The notes beneath the pieces are model-generated. The model did no database searches and had not been told where the DNA came from. It saw only the letters and a list, made by a program, of their open reading frames with translations. The position numbers were made by a program, and so were the translations under genes. Of a DNA stretch of 48,646 nt, positions 26,239-34,663 are shown piece after piece. The stretch is from Opitutia bacterium (GTDB lineage Bacteria > Verrucomicrobiota > Verrucomicrobiia > Opitutales > T3Sed10-336): contig PWMU01000175.1 in NCBI GenBank assembly GCA_003558065.1, forward strand, positions 1-48,646. Direction: 5' to 3'. Within the stretch, counting starts at the first letter, position 1; each line of letters begins with the position of its first letter.

Positions 26239-28086
26239 ATGACTCAGCAACCCGACCCCGACTCTCAGGAACAGCCCGGCGGAACGCCTTCCGAAAAACA
26301 CATTTTACGTGAAGCGGATGCCGCGGGCGGATGGAAAAAATACCGCACCTACCTCGCCCTCTCCGGCCCGGGTTTTCTGCAGAGCGCGATTACGCTCGGA
26401 GGAGGAACGCTTGCCGGCAGCCTTTACCTGGGCGTGCTGGCGGGAACGAGCATGCTGTGGGTCCAGCCCATGGCGATGATGATCGGCATCATCATGCTCT
26501 GCGCCATCGCCTACGTCACGCTGTCCACGGGACGCCGGCCCTTCGAGGCGATCAACACCGAAGTGAATCCGGTATTCGGCTGGGGCTGGGCACTGGCGGC
26601 GTTTGTGGCAAACATGGTCTGGGTCATGCCTCAGTATACGCTGGCCGTGGGGGTATTTGAGCAGAATCTTCTTCCCGGGGTGTTCGGTGAAAACGGGGCC
26701 CTGCCCCAAACTACCGGCAGGCTCATCCTGGTGTTTCTCATCTTTGGCATCGCCCTGGCGGTGACCTGGAGCTACGGCCGCGCCGGGATCGGTGTGAAGC
26801 TGTTCGAGCTCCTCATCAAACTGATGGTTGCCTTTATCGTACTGGCCTTCATTGGAGTGGTGATACGCCTGGCATTCGAGCCCGGAGTTTTTAATTGGGG
26901 CGAGATTCTTCGCGGCTTTATCCCCAACCCGGCAATGATTCAGCGCCCCGCCGAAGGGTTCCAGGCCCTCCTCGGCCATATCCCGCCGCAATTCTCCGAA
27001 TACTGGGTGGAGATCATTGTCGGCGATCAACGTAACGTCATTGTAGCCACGGCGGCCACGGCGGTTGGCATCAATATGACATTCCTCTTTGGGTACTCGC
27101 TCCTCCGGCGGCGCTGGGGAAGGGAGTTTCGCGGATTTGTGAAATTCGACCTCGCGACCGGGATGCTGATTCCCTTCCTGATCGCCACGAGTTGCGTGAT
27201 TCTCGCCGCCGCCAGCCAGTTTCACCGGGTCCCCCAGCACGGCTTGATGGACCCGGAAGAGATCGCCATGGTCCAGGAGGAACTCGGCGAGGAAGCCCGG
27301 GAGGTTCCCGAGGCCCTTCGCGCCTCCGAAGGCCAGCGAGACGCCTACCGCAAGCTTCTGCTGGAGCGGGCGCTGCTCGCCATGGACGAGGAAGAGGCCG
27401 AGAGTGTTCGTTCGGAGCTCGGAACCCTCCAGGACGATCCTGACCGGGAGAACGATTATAACAGTCGGCTGGACGAGCTGACCGCCGTCACCACCCCTTA
27501 CGACCGCTACCTCGCCGCGACCCTTGTCCGGCGGGACAACTTCGATCTGGCCACCGCGCTGGAACCCTTGCTGGGCCGGTTCTTCGCGCAGGTCATCTTC
27601 GGTCTCGGGGTTTTGGGAATGACGTTTTCAAGCATCACCCTTCTGATGGTGATATCCGGTATTGGTTTTTGCGAGTTTCTGAACAAGCCGCACGAAGGAT
27701 GGTGGTTCCGCTTCGGCGCACTCTTTCCGGTAACCGGCGTTATCGCCCCGTTTTTCTGGACGGCGGCAGCTCCGTGGTTGGTCGTTCCCGTATCGGTCTT
27801 CGCCTTCCTCCTGATTCCTCTCGCCTACATTTCCTTCTTCGCCCTGATGAACCAGAAAACCCTCCTGGGAGACGACATGCCCAGGGGCGGCCGGCGGATC
27901 GCCTGGAACGTGTTCATGGGCGGCGCGCTCCTGATTATCGTGCCGTCGAGCCTGTACATGCTTTACAACCGTTTCGGCCTGGGCGGTCTGACAGCGGCTG
28001 CACTCGTCCTGCTTCTGGCCGCTGCCGTCCACATCTATCGCAAAAACCAGGTCCGCCCGGAACAGCCCCATCGACCCGATTTCTGA
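26239..28086 (+). CDS. Divergent Nramp-like transporter
   Basis: 615-residue inner-membrane protein with about eleven hydrophobic segments, opening with the Nramp phrase YLALSGPGFLQSAITLGGGT. In true Mn/Fe transporters helix 1 continues with D-P-G-N and helix 6 has a Met-Pro-His metal site; here these are LGGGT and VGINMTFLFGYSLLRRRW, so the metal ligands are missing. Another oddity is a hydrophilic, Glu-rich insertion of about 100 residues (PEEIAMVQEELGEEAREVPE and onward, roughly residues 337-440) between two helices. ATG at 26239 (MTQQPDPDSQEQPGG) preferred to a TTG at 26182; there is no Shine-Dalgarno. It may move another ion, or none of the classical metals. It follows the PmoA-like gene by 149 bases. 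Confidence 0.8.
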   Translation: MTQQPDPDSQEQPGGTPSEKHILREADAAGGWKKYRTYLALSGPGFLQSAITLGGGTLAGSLYLGVLAGTSMLWVQPMAMMIGIIMLCAIAYVTLSTGRRPFEAINTEVNPVFGWGWALAAFVANMVWVMPQYTLAVGVFEQNLLPGVFGENGALPQTTGRLILVFLIFGIALAVTWSYGRAGIGVKLFELLIKLMVAFIVLAFIGVVIRLAFEPGVFNWGEILRGFIPNPAMIQRPAEGFQALLGHIPPQFSEYWVEIIVGDQRNVIVATAATAVGINMTFLFGYSLLRRRWGREFRGFVKFDLATGMLIPFLIATSCVILAAASQFHRVPQHGLMDPEEIAMVQEELGEEAREVPEALRASEGQRDAYRKLLLERALLAMDEEEAESVRSELGTLQDDPDRENDYNSRLDELTAVTTPYDRYLAATLVRRDNFDLATALEPLLGRFFAQVIFGLGVLGMTFSSITLLMVISGIGFCEFLNKPHEGWWFRFGALFPVTGVIAPFFWTAAAPWLVVPVSVFAFLLIPLAYISFFALMNQKTLLGDDMPRGGRRIAWNVFMGGALLIIVPSSLYMLYNRFGLGGLTAAALVLLLAAAVHIYRKNQVRPEQPHRPDF

Positions 28087-28331
28087 ATTCCACGACCGCC
28101 CTTCCTTCTTCCCGGCAATCGACGAGACTCCCCGACCCTTTTCAAAACCCGGCTTGACGGCATCCCTCCCATCACTACCGTTTAATAGTCAATTACGGGA
28201 TCCTTGCCGTCCCAAGCAGCGTAGGCCAAAGACCTAAGTTGATGCCCGGTCGGCAGATACCAGCAAACCCGCCCTTCTGAATCGCAGGGCCCAACCAACA
28301 CCTACTCGGCTGAATTGCCATTACCAAATAC

Positions 28332-28850
28332 ATGATGATATCCAAGAAAATTCTACCATTCCTAACAATCGCCGCTTTGGCCGCGGGACTTTCGCTCTCC
28401 GCATCCGGACAGGCTCCGGGCGGTCAGCCTCCGGGCGCCCAGGAACAGCCGGACCAAGTCGATCAACTCGCCCAAATGGTCGGACTCAGCGACGAACAGC
28501 AAAGCGAGATTCGCGGCTTGATCGATGAAATCAGCCCGCAGATCGAGGAATTGCAGGGGAATATTCAGGTCCTCCAGGAAGCGCTTCAGGAACAGTCCGG
28601 AGCCGATTTTGATGAAGCCGAGATTCGCGAAACCGCCGGAGAACTCGGCGAGTTAACCGGCGAAATCACCGCTCTCTCCGTGATTCTGCAGTCGAAAGTC
28701 GACGGCATCTTCACCGACGAGCAACGCCAGACACTCGAAGACCTCGAGCGGCAGCAACAGGAAATGCAGCAACAGCAGATGCAGCAGCAGATGCAACAAC
28801 AGATGCAGCAGCAAATGCAGCAGCAGGAACAGCCTCCCCAGCAACCCTGA
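28332..28850 (+). CDS. Spy/CpxP-like periplasmic protein with Gln/Met repeat tail
   Basis: 172 residues with a signal peptide (KILPFLTIAALAAGLSLSAS). The mature part is predicted all-helical and very rich in Gln and Glu. Two LTxxQ-like motifs (GLSDEQQSEIRGLIDEI and IFTDEQRQTLEDLERQ) place it near the Spy/CpxP/LTXXQ family of periplasmic chaperones or stress sensors. The last 35 residues are low-complexity QQQM repeats ending in QEQPPQQP, encoded by a 12-base repeat. An acidic Glu/Leu helix between the motifs could form a coiled coil. Alone between the transporter and a terminator pair. The 245 bases before it hold no gene and no element I could identify. No Shine-Dalgarno before the double ATG. 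Confidence 0.75.
   Translation: MMISKKILPFLTIAALAAGLSLSASGQAPGGQPPGAQEQPDQVDQLAQMVGLSDEQQSEIRGLIDEISPQIEELQGNIQVLQEALQEQSGADFDEAEIRETAGELGELTGEITALSVILQSKVDGIFTDEQRQTLEDLERQQQEMQQQQMQQQMQQQMQQQMQQQEQPPQQP
28764..28826 (+). repeat. In-frame 12-base tandem repeat (Met-Gln-Gln-Gln)
   Basis: Five units of ATGCAGCAGCAG with small variation (first unit 15 bases; one unit uses CAACAACAG, another ends CAA). It encodes the MQQQ tail of the Spy-like protein. Because it is a multiple of three, slippage would change tail length without breaking the frame. Confidence 0.85.
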
Positions 28851-28863
28851 CCCGAGCCGGTCG

Positions 28864-28880
28864 CCCGCATTTTTTGCGGG
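28864..28880 (+). terminator. Short hairpin after the Spy-like gene
   Basis: CCCGCA-TTTTT-TGCGGG, 14 bases past the stop. The stem is only 6 bp and there is no T-run after it, so it is a weak terminator at best. Confidence 0.4.
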
Positions 28881-28911
28881 AAGCGGAATCTCTCAGGGAT
28901 TTCTTTTCAAG

Positions 28912-28948
28912 CAGCCCGGACCCTGATCGGTCCGGGCTGTCTTATTTT
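28912..28948 (+). terminator. Intrinsic terminator before the DEAD-box gene
   Basis: Perfect 11-bp stem CAGCCCGGACC / GGTCCGGGCTG with loop CTGATC, followed by TCTTATTTT. It ends the Spy-like transcript and separates it from the helicase gene. Confidence 0.85.
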
Positions 28949-29091
28949 CCACAAGGATCCAGCGTTGAACCGATTGAAGCCGGGGCCGGACCGGTGAACG
29001 GACAGGCCCGGGCCTGGGCAGCAAAAGACAGGCTCCGCGCTTTGCTCCTTGACCTTATTACGCGCCGGACCCGTAGTGGGGTGTTCCGCTT

Positions 29092-30651
29092 ATGACCACC
29101 GCATCCTTTTCTTCGCTCGGTCTCAAACAGCCGCTCCTCGACAGCATCGACCAGCTCGGCTACGAGCAGGCCACGCCCATCCAGACTGAAACCATTCCGG
29201 TTGCCCTGCGCGGTGTCGATCTCATCGGCCTTTCCCAGACCGGCTCTGGAAAGACCGCCGCTTTTGCCCTGCCCGGACTCAACGGGCTCGACCTCGACCG
29301 CGCCGCCACCCAGGTTCTGGTGCTCTGCCCAACCCGCGAACTGGCGGTGCAGGTCTGCGAGGAGGTCCGCCGTCTGTCCGCCCGCATGCCTGGCGTGAAG
29401 GCGATACCCGTCTACGGCGGCGCACCGATGCACCGACAGACCAAGGGGTTACAGGCCGGAGCGCACATCGTGGTCGGCACTCCCGGCCGCATCCTCGACC
29501 ACCTCGAGCGGAAGAACCTCCAGACCGAACACATCCGAATGGTCGTTCTCGACGAAGCCGACCGTATGCTCGATATGGGGTTCAAGGAGGACATGGAGCA
29601 AATCCTTTCCCAGACACCGAAAGAACGACAGACTCTCTTCTTCTCCGCCACCATGAACAAGGCCGTGGAGAGATTGATCGCCGGCTTCTCCCGGAATCCC
29701 GAAACCGTTGCCATAGAGCGCAAGGCCATGACCGTCGACTCCGTCGAACAGGTCTACTACGAGGTGAGGAACCGCTCAAAAATTGAGGTTCTGTCCCGGC
29801 TCCTCGATATGCAACCGCCCAAGCGCGGCATCGTGTTCTGCAATACCAAGCAAATGGTCGATGACTGCTGCGAAGCGCTGCTCGCCCGCGGGTATGCCGC
29901 CGACCGTATTCATGGCGACATCACCCAGCAGGGACGGGAACGGGTCATCGCCCGCTTCCGCGAAGGCTCGGTCGAGCTGCTTGTCGCCACCGATGTCGCG
30001 GCCCGCGGCCTGGACATCGAGCACGTTGAAGCGGTCTTCAACTACGATCTCCCCTACGACCCTGAAGATTATATCCATCGCATCGGACGGACCGGACGGG
30101 CCGGCCGGTCCGGACGCGCGATCACCTTCGTCTTCGGGCGGGACATCTATCGACTGCAGGCAATCGAGCGCTTCATTCGCCAGCCTCTCAAACGAACTCA
30201 AATTCCCAGCCAGGAGGAGGTACAGGGACACCGCACCGACCGCATATTCAACGAAGTCCGGGAGCGGCTCGAGAACGGGGATTTCAAGAACCACGAAACG
30301 CTCGTCGACCGGCTCCTCGATCAGGGCTTCACCCCAACCGATATCGCCGGAGCCCTCTTCACGATGTTGCGAACAGACGACGGGCGGCCCCTGGAATCCA
30401 TACAGGAGGATACGAAACCGTTTTCCCCGGAAGCGTCCCGGCCCAAAAATAAACCTTCCAAAGCGAAGGCGAAGGGCGGTTTCAAGAAACGTCCCTTCGA
30501 TCGGGGCAAAAGCGGGCACGGCAAACCCTTTCCTTCGAAAGGGAAGCCCTCCAAGGCCAAAGGCAAAGCGGAAAAGCCCGCCTGGGCGGAACGAAAAAGC
30601 CGGCCGCCGAAAAAAGGCGGCGCACCCGGCTCACCCAAGCGCCCGAAGTGA
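29092..30651 (+). CDS. DEAD-box ATP-dependent RNA helicase (RhlE-like)
   Basis: 519 residues. Motifs in order: Q motif [20 protein letters not shown] with [10 protein letters not shown], motif I SQTGSGKT (48-55), Ia PTRELAVQV, Ib [24 protein letters not shown] (DEAD at 154-157), [18 protein letters not shown] and [18 protein letters not shown]. The C-terminal 80 or so residues are a Lys/Arg/Pro/Gly-rich tail ([20 protein letters not shown] and onward) that probably gives non-specific RNA binding. The RhlE/CsdA/DeaD class acts in ribosome assembly, RNA decay and cold adaptation; which subtype cannot be fixed from motifs. Preceded by a strong terminator, so transcribed on its own; the convergent ArsR gene ends 41 bases away. 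Confidence 0.95.
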   Translation: MTTASFSSLGLKQPLLDSIDQLGYEQATPIQTETIPVALRGVDLIGLSQTGSGKTAAFALPGLNGLDLDRAATQVLVLCPTRELAVQVCEEVRRLSARMPGVKAIPVYGGAPMHRQTKGLQAGAHIVVGTPGRILDHLERKNLQTEHIRMVVLDEADRMLDMGFKEDMEQILSQTPKERQTLFFSATMNKAVERLIAGFSRNPETVAIERKAMTVDSVEQVYYEVRNRSKIEVLSRLLDMQPPKRGIVFCNTKQMVDDCCEALLARGYAADRIHGDITQQGRERVIARFREGSVELLVATDVAARGLDIEHVEAVFNYDLPYDPEDYIHRIGRTGRAGRSGRAITFVFGRDIYRLQAIERFIRQPLKRTQIPSQEEVQGHRTDRIFNEVRERLENGDFKNHETLVDRLLDQGFTPTDIAGALFTMLRTDDGRPLESIQEDTKPFSPEASRPKNKPSKAKAKGGFKKRPFDRGKSGHGKPFPSKGKPSKAKGKAEKPAWAERKSRPPKKGGAPGSPKRPK

Positions 30652-30692
30652 CCCGGCCGAGCCATGCGGCCCGCCCGGATCGTCCCGCCCTT

Positions 30693-31040
30693 TCAGCCCT
30701 GGAAAAGGCCGGAGGCCTGTTTGTGCTGCTCGCGCAAACTGTTGCAGACGAGATCGCACAGGTCGAAGACTGTCGCATCCTCGATCCGATAATAAACAAA
30801 ATTACCGTCCTTGCGCCGCGCGACAATTCCAGCCTGGACGAGATTATGTAAATGGCGCGAGGCGTTCGCCTGATTCAATCCCGTCTCCTCAACCAGGACC
30901 CCGACCGATTTTTCCCCCGCCATCAACGCGTGCACCAGTTTGAGGCGCGTCGGCTCCCCAAGTGCCTTGAAACGATGCGCCACCTTGTCGAGATAGTTTT
31001 CGGACAGCGCCAAACCTGACCTTTTTATTTGGGTTTTCAT
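30693..31040 (-). CDS. ArsR-family transcriptional regulator
   Basis: 115-residue winged-helix repressor. The helix-turn-helix region reads FKALGEPTRLKLVHALMAGE with VGVLVEETGLNQANASRHLH as the recognition part, then the wing RRKDGNFVYYRI. No ELCVCDL metal motif is present (the equivalent segment is EKSVGVLVEE); two cysteines occur near the C-terminus (DLCDLVCNSL), where some ArsR proteins bind metal or sense oxidation. A good ribosome site (AGGGG) lies before the ATG at 31040, and the palindrome at 31060-31073 is a likely autoregulatory operator. No obvious target gene is beside it; ftsY lies upstream on the same strand. Confidence 0.88.
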   Translation of the reverse strand: MKTQIKRSGLALSENYLDKVAHRFKALGEPTRLKLVHALMAGEKSVGVLVEETGLNQANASRHLHNLVQAGIVARRKDGNFVYYRIEDATVFDLCDLVCNSLREQHKQASGLFQG

Positions 31041-31059
31041 CTGTAATTCCCCTCAAACT

Positions 31060-31073
31060 ATCAACTAGTTGAT
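31060..31073 (-). promoter_or_regulatory. Palindromic operator candidate of the ArsR gene
   Basis: ATCAACTAGTTGAT, a perfect 14-base palindrome 19 bases before the ArsR start, with a further partial half-site (TTGATTAG) beside it. Typical AT-rich ArsR-type dyad; binding is inference. Confidence 0.6.
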
Positions 31074-31137
31074 TGATTAGTCATCTATTGGTGGCAATAA
31101 GTTCCGGGCGGGTCAAGTTATCCTGCTGTTTATCGAA

Positions 31138-32073
31138 TCAGGACTCCGCCCTGACCGGTTCGGCTGGAAAGATGGCGTCGACGTAGTGATCGACCGAATA
31201 GGGTTGCAGATCCTCGGCCTTTTCCCCGAGACCCAGGAAGTAGACCGGCAGCTGAAGCTCGCGGTAGATGCCGACCAGCGCTCCTCCCCGGCTGGTGCCG
31301 TCGAGCTTGGTAACGGCCAGGCCGCTCAGGCCGAACTCTTTGTTAAAAACACGGGCCTGTTCGATCGAGTTGGAGCCAAGGCTTCCGTCGGCCACCAGGA
31401 TCGAGTGATGGGGGGCCGAGGGATCCTGCTTACGGAGGACCCGGCGTATCTTTGCCAACTCCTGCATCAGGTTGGCCTTGTTGTGCAAACGCCCGGCGGT
31501 ATCGATAATCAGGTAATCCTTGCCGCGACTTCTGGCAGCCTGCCAGGCATCGAAGGCCACGGCCGCCGCGTCCGCCCCACGCTGGCTCGAAATGATTTCC
31601 AGCCCGAGTCGGTCACACCATGTCTTGAGCTGTTCGTTGGCCGCGGCACGAAAGGTGTCGCAGGCAGCGACCAGGACTTCCTTGCCGTCTTCCTTGAGCT
31701 TGTATCCGATCTTGGCTGCCGTTGTGGTTTTGCCGCTGCCGTTGACCCCGAGCAAAATGACTACCGTGGGGGAGCATTCCGCTTCGGACAGCCCCTTTTC
31801 GGACCCTGCGAGCACCCGGCGCAAAACCGCGCCGCCGATAGCTGAGGCCTCCTGGCCTCGCAGTTCCTTTTCTTTCTTAAACGCCTCCTGAATCTCCGAA
31901 ATGATTTCCTCGGTGGTCTCGACCCCGAAATCGGCCCCGTAAAGGGCCTCCTCCAGGTTCTCGATCGAGCTCGCATCGAGTTTTCGCCCGCCGAGCAAGC
32001 CGCCGATCGAACCGAACAGTTGCTTCGTGGTCCGGGAAAGCCCCTCTGTGAATTTCCTGTATAAACCGAACAT
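31138..32073 (-). CDS. ftsY: Signal recognition particle receptor FtsY
   Basis: SRP-family GTPase that docks ribosome-SRP complexes at the inner membrane, 311 residues. It has no long acidic A domain, only a short N-terminal segment (MFGLYRKFTEGLSRTTKQLF), as in many non-enteric bacteria. NG-domain motifs: G1 GVNGSGKTTTAAKIG (109-123), DTFRAAANEQLKTW, G3 DTAGRLHNKANLM and G4 TKLDGTSRGG. The segment that is usually LDATTGQNA reads VADGSLGSNSIEQARVFNKE, an unusual variant. It is the third gene of ribH-nusB-ftsY, 38 bases after nusB. Identity is secure; the altered GQNA-type motif is worth checking. Confidence 0.95.
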   Translation of the reverse strand: MFGLYRKFTEGLSRTTKQLFGSIGGLLGGRKLDASSIENLEEALYGADFGVETTEEIISEIQEAFKKEKELRGQEASAIGGAVLRRVLAGSEKGLSEAECSPTVVILLGVNGSGKTTTAAKIGYKLKEDGKEVLVAACDTFRAAANEQLKTWCDRLGLEIISSQRGADAAAVAFDAWQAARSRGKDYLIIDTAGRLHNKANLMQELAKIRRVLRKQDPSAPHHSILVADGSLGSNSIEQARVFNKEFGLSGLAVTKLDGTSRGGALVGIYRELQLPVYFLGLGEKAEDLQPYSVDHYVDAIFPAEPVRAES

Positions 32074-32111
32074 GATTCGCCTGCGCGCTCTTCGTTTAAG
32101 TAAAGTGCGCC

Positions 32112-32564
32112 CTAATCCAGTGCTGCGTGCCGCAGCGGGCGGTTAATCTTCTCCTTGATTTTGTCGAGAATCCCGTTGATGAAGCGCTTGGAATCTTCGT
32201 TGGAAAAAAGTTTACTCAGCTCAATCGCTTCGTTGATGGACACCACGGGCGGAATATCGCGCCGAAAAAGGAGTTCGTAAATCGCGAGTCGGAGGATCGC
32301 AAGATCGATTTTGGCGATGCGCTTGAAATCCCAGTTCCTCGCCAGCAGCCGGATCTCGGAATCGACTTCGTCAATATGTTCCAGCGTCCCGTAAATCAAC
32401 TCCTCTCCGAAGCTGAAATAGTCGCGCTCCTCTTCCTTCACCTCGAAAAAACGCCGGACACTGTCGTTAAGATGGTCCGGCCGGTTCATATCCCAACCGT
32501 ACAGGTATTGGACGGCCGCAATGCGGTTTTCGCGCCTGCGCGAACGATTACTCATTCGACTCAT
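32112..32564 (-). CDS. nusB: Transcription antitermination factor NusB
   Basis: 150-residue all-helical protein that binds boxA RNA with NusE (S10) in rRNA antitermination. Family segments are visible: RRRENRIAAVQYLYGWDMNR at the N-terminus (Arg-rich RNA-binding helix), WDFKRIAKIDLAILRLAIYE, then FRRDIPPVVSINEAIELSK and FINGILDKI. Its start overlaps the end of ribH by 17 bases; an alternative ATG lies three codons later. The ribH-nusB order is a widely conserved pair. Very secure. Confidence 0.96.
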   Translation of the reverse strand: MSRMSNRSRRRENRIAAVQYLYGWDMNRPDHLNDSVRRFFEVKEEERDYFSFGEELIYGTLEHIDEVDSEIRLLARNWDFKRIAKIDLAILRLAIYELLFRRDIPPVVSINEAIELSKLFSNEDSKRFINGILDKIKEKINRPLRHAALD

Positions 32565-33033
32565 CCTCTCCGCGCTTCTTCAGCGCGGCCATTTCCAGGG
32601 CAGCCTGACCGAACTCCGCACCCCGGTCCAATCCCCCGCGAACGCGTTCTTCGGCCTGGGCGCGGCTCTCCGCCACGACAACGCCATTGATCACGGGAAC
32701 GCCGGTGTTGAGCGCCACCATCTGCAGGGCGTCGCTCACACTCTGGGCGACGATGTGATGGTGGGCGGTTGCCCCTTTGAGCAATACCCCCAAAGCAATG
32801 CAGCAGTCGAAACGTCCGGACTCCGCCTGAAGCTGAACTCCGTAAGGGACCTCGTTCGACCCCGGGACGCGTATCAGTTCGACCCCCGACTCCGGCACGC
32901 CCGCCTTGCGCAGAGTGGTTGCGGCACTACCAAGGAGATCATCGACCAGATCCTGGTTATAACGCGCCGCCACAACGGCAAAACGCAACAGGCGGCCGTC
33001 CACCGCTAACGGTTCTGGAAAAGAAACACTCAT
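32548..33033 (-). CDS. ribH: 6,7-dimethyl-8-ribityllumazine synthase
   Basis: Penultimate enzyme of riboflavin synthesis, 161 residues. ARYNQDLVDDLL corresponds to the substrate-ring binding segment, VPGSNEVPYG to the usual VPGAFEIP loop, and GATAHHHIVAQSVSDALQMV carries the catalytic histidine after KGAT. GVPVINGVVVAESRAQAEER is the family C-terminal part. The S-N in place of A-F in the VPGAFE loop is a noticeable deviation near the phosphate site. First gene of ribH-nusB-ftsY. Other riboflavin genes are not in the window and I find no FMN riboswitch upstream. Confidence 0.93.
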   Translation of the reverse strand: MSVSFPEPLAVDGRLLRFAVVAARYNQDLVDDLLGSAATTLRKAGVPESGVELIRVPGSNEVPYGVQLQAESGRFDCCIALGVLLKGATAHHHIVAQSVSDALQMVALNTGVPVINGVVVAESRAQAEERVRGGLDRGAEFGQAALEMAALKKRGEDESNE

Positions 33034-33409
33034 GTAGACAAAGATCGGAAGGTATGAGGAAAACGCAATTCCCCCGGTGCTTCAACCGTTAAGTCTACAC
33101 CTTTTTCCGAAAACCGCGAACTTCGCCGAACTCAAGGCGCGGCCAGCACCGGCCGAAAGCCTGTCGCGGGATCCCTGAAATCGGAACAGTTGAGTAAACC
33201 GGCGGCAATCCAGCGGTATTCGCGGCGGAAAGAATCCGCGAATCGCCCACGGAATGCCCGCCTCGGCGACGGGTCGGCGGAAACCGCCCCGCCGCCAACA
33301 CGCCGGCTATCGCAACCAGCAGTTCACCCAGCGACCAGCGGCCCTCCCACGGTCTCGGCCATTTTCCTCTTTTCTGCCGCTTCCGGGTCTCGTAGAGTCG
33401 CTATCCGGA
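33034..33409. other. 376-base divergent intergenic region
   Basis: Between ribH (minus) and galK (plus). One stem-loop is clear: ATTCGCGG / CCGCGAAT with a 10-base loop at 33218-33243. No FMN riboswitch core, no promoter box I would trust, and no convincing small gene. The galK frame stays open leftward to 33254, without family similarity. Confidence 0.45.
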
Positions 33410-34588
33410 ATGAACTCCACCGCCACCGCCAGCACGAGCGCCGCACACTTCAGGTCCATCCACGGAACCGAGAATGAGGTTCTCGCCCGTGCTCCCGGCC
33501 GGATCGAATTCATCGGCAACCACACCGATTACAACGGCGGCCTCGTGGCCGGCGCGGCCATCGACCGATATGTGTTCGCCGCTGCGGGAAAGCGAACCGA
33601 CCGACGGCTCGTTTTTGCCTCCGAATTTTCGTCCGGGACTGCGACCTGCGAACTCGATGCACGTGAAAAATTCGAGGGGCCGAACTCCTGGGCGAATTAT
33701 CCGCTCGGGGTTTTCTCATCGATGCGGAAACTGGGGCTTCGTGCCGACGCCGGCTTTAATCTCGGGATCGTGTCAGACCTGCCCTCCGGAGCGGGGCTGA
33801 GCAGCAGCGCGGCCCTGGAGCTGGCTTCCGCGCTTGCGATCGGGACCCTTTTCGGCGAAAAACCGTCGCCTGAAGAGCTGGTCGCAATCGGCCGGGCGGC
33901 GGAAAACGAATTCCTGTCTCTTCCCAGCGGACCGCTCGACCAATCGGTTTGCGCCCACGGACGCGAGAACCGGCTCGTTTTTGTCGACTGCCGCAACCTC
34001 AATGTTTATCTGGCTCCCCTGCCCCCGGAATCCCGTATTCTTATCTTCAATACAGGCGTCACTCATTCACTGGTGGACTCCCTCTATTCAACGCGTCATG
34101 GGGAATGCGCCGAAATCCTTCGCCTCCTCCGGGCAGAGATTCCGGAGCTCGAGTATCTGGTCGATGCGCCGGAATTCGCGCTGACAAAGCTGCCCGCAGG
34201 AACCCCGGAGCCGCTCGTCAACCGCGCCCGCCACGTCATACGGGAGAATACGCGGGTGATTGCGGCGAGGACGGCCCTGGAACAGGGAGACCCGGCGCGC
34301 GTCGGCTCACTCCTTGCCGAGTCCCATGAGAGTTCGCGAACCCTCTTCGAAAACAGTTGCCCCGAACTCGATCTTATCGCCGGCCTTTTGAATGACCACC
34401 CGCACGTCTACGGCGCCCGCCTCAGCGGCGGCGGCTTCGGCGGAGCGGTTACGGCTCTGGTTTCCGAAAACTTCGGCGACAAGGACGCGCGGTCGCTCGG
34501 CAACAGGTACAGGATGGCACACGGGAGAGAACCCGAAATCCTCGCCTGCAATGTCGCCAACGGAGCTGAGCTGGTCGCCGGGATTTAG
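33410..34588 (+). CDS. galK: Galactokinase (GHMP family)
   Basis: Phosphorylates galactose at C1 in the Leloir pathway, 392 residues. The N-terminal signature reads GRIEFIGNHTDYNGG (residues 30-44), the family's GRxNxIGEHxDYN with Asn for the usual Glu. The GHMP phosphate loop is PSGAGLSSSAALE (about 123-135) and the C-terminal motif is GARLSGGGFGGAV. PLDQSVCAHG corresponds to the D-Q catalytic region. ATG at 33410 chosen, as the upstream extension has no similarity to galactokinases. The gene stands alone; no galT or galE is adjacent. A related GHMP sugar kinase is possible because of the E-to-N change. Confidence 0.88.
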   Translation: MNSTATASTSAAHFRSIHGTENEVLARAPGRIEFIGNHTDYNGGLVAGAAIDRYVFAAAGKRTDRRLVFASEFSSGTATCELDAREKFEGPNSWANYPLGVFSSMRKLGLRADAGFNLGIVSDLPSGAGLSSSAALELASALAIGTLFGEKPSPEELVAIGRAAENEFLSLPSGPLDQSVCAHGRENRLVFVDCRNLNVYLAPLPPESRILIFNTGVTHSLVDSLYSTRHGECAEILRLLRAEIPELEYLVDAPEFALTKLPAGTPEPLVNRARHVIRENTRVIAARTALEQGDPARVGSLLAESHESSRTLFENSCPELDLIAGLLNDHPHVYGARLSGGGFGGAVTALVSENFGDKDARSLGNRYRMAHGREPEILACNVANGAELVAGI

Positions 34589-34663
34589 GGATGCCAACGC
34601 CCAGGCTTCCCCGGCCGCACGGCGACGGGTATTGAGGTTTCGGCGACGATCCCAACCCGTTTC

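Noticed and set aside
28190-28310. Possible riboswitch (c-di-GMP-like) in the leader of the Spy-like gene
   Set aside because: Some GGC/CAAAG-like words are present, but the conserved core and paired stems could not be laid out.
33034-33409. FMN riboswitch before ribH
   Set aside because: The GGGGCAGGGTGAAATTCCC-type core is absent on the minus strand; an ACCGGCGG word is on the wrong strand.
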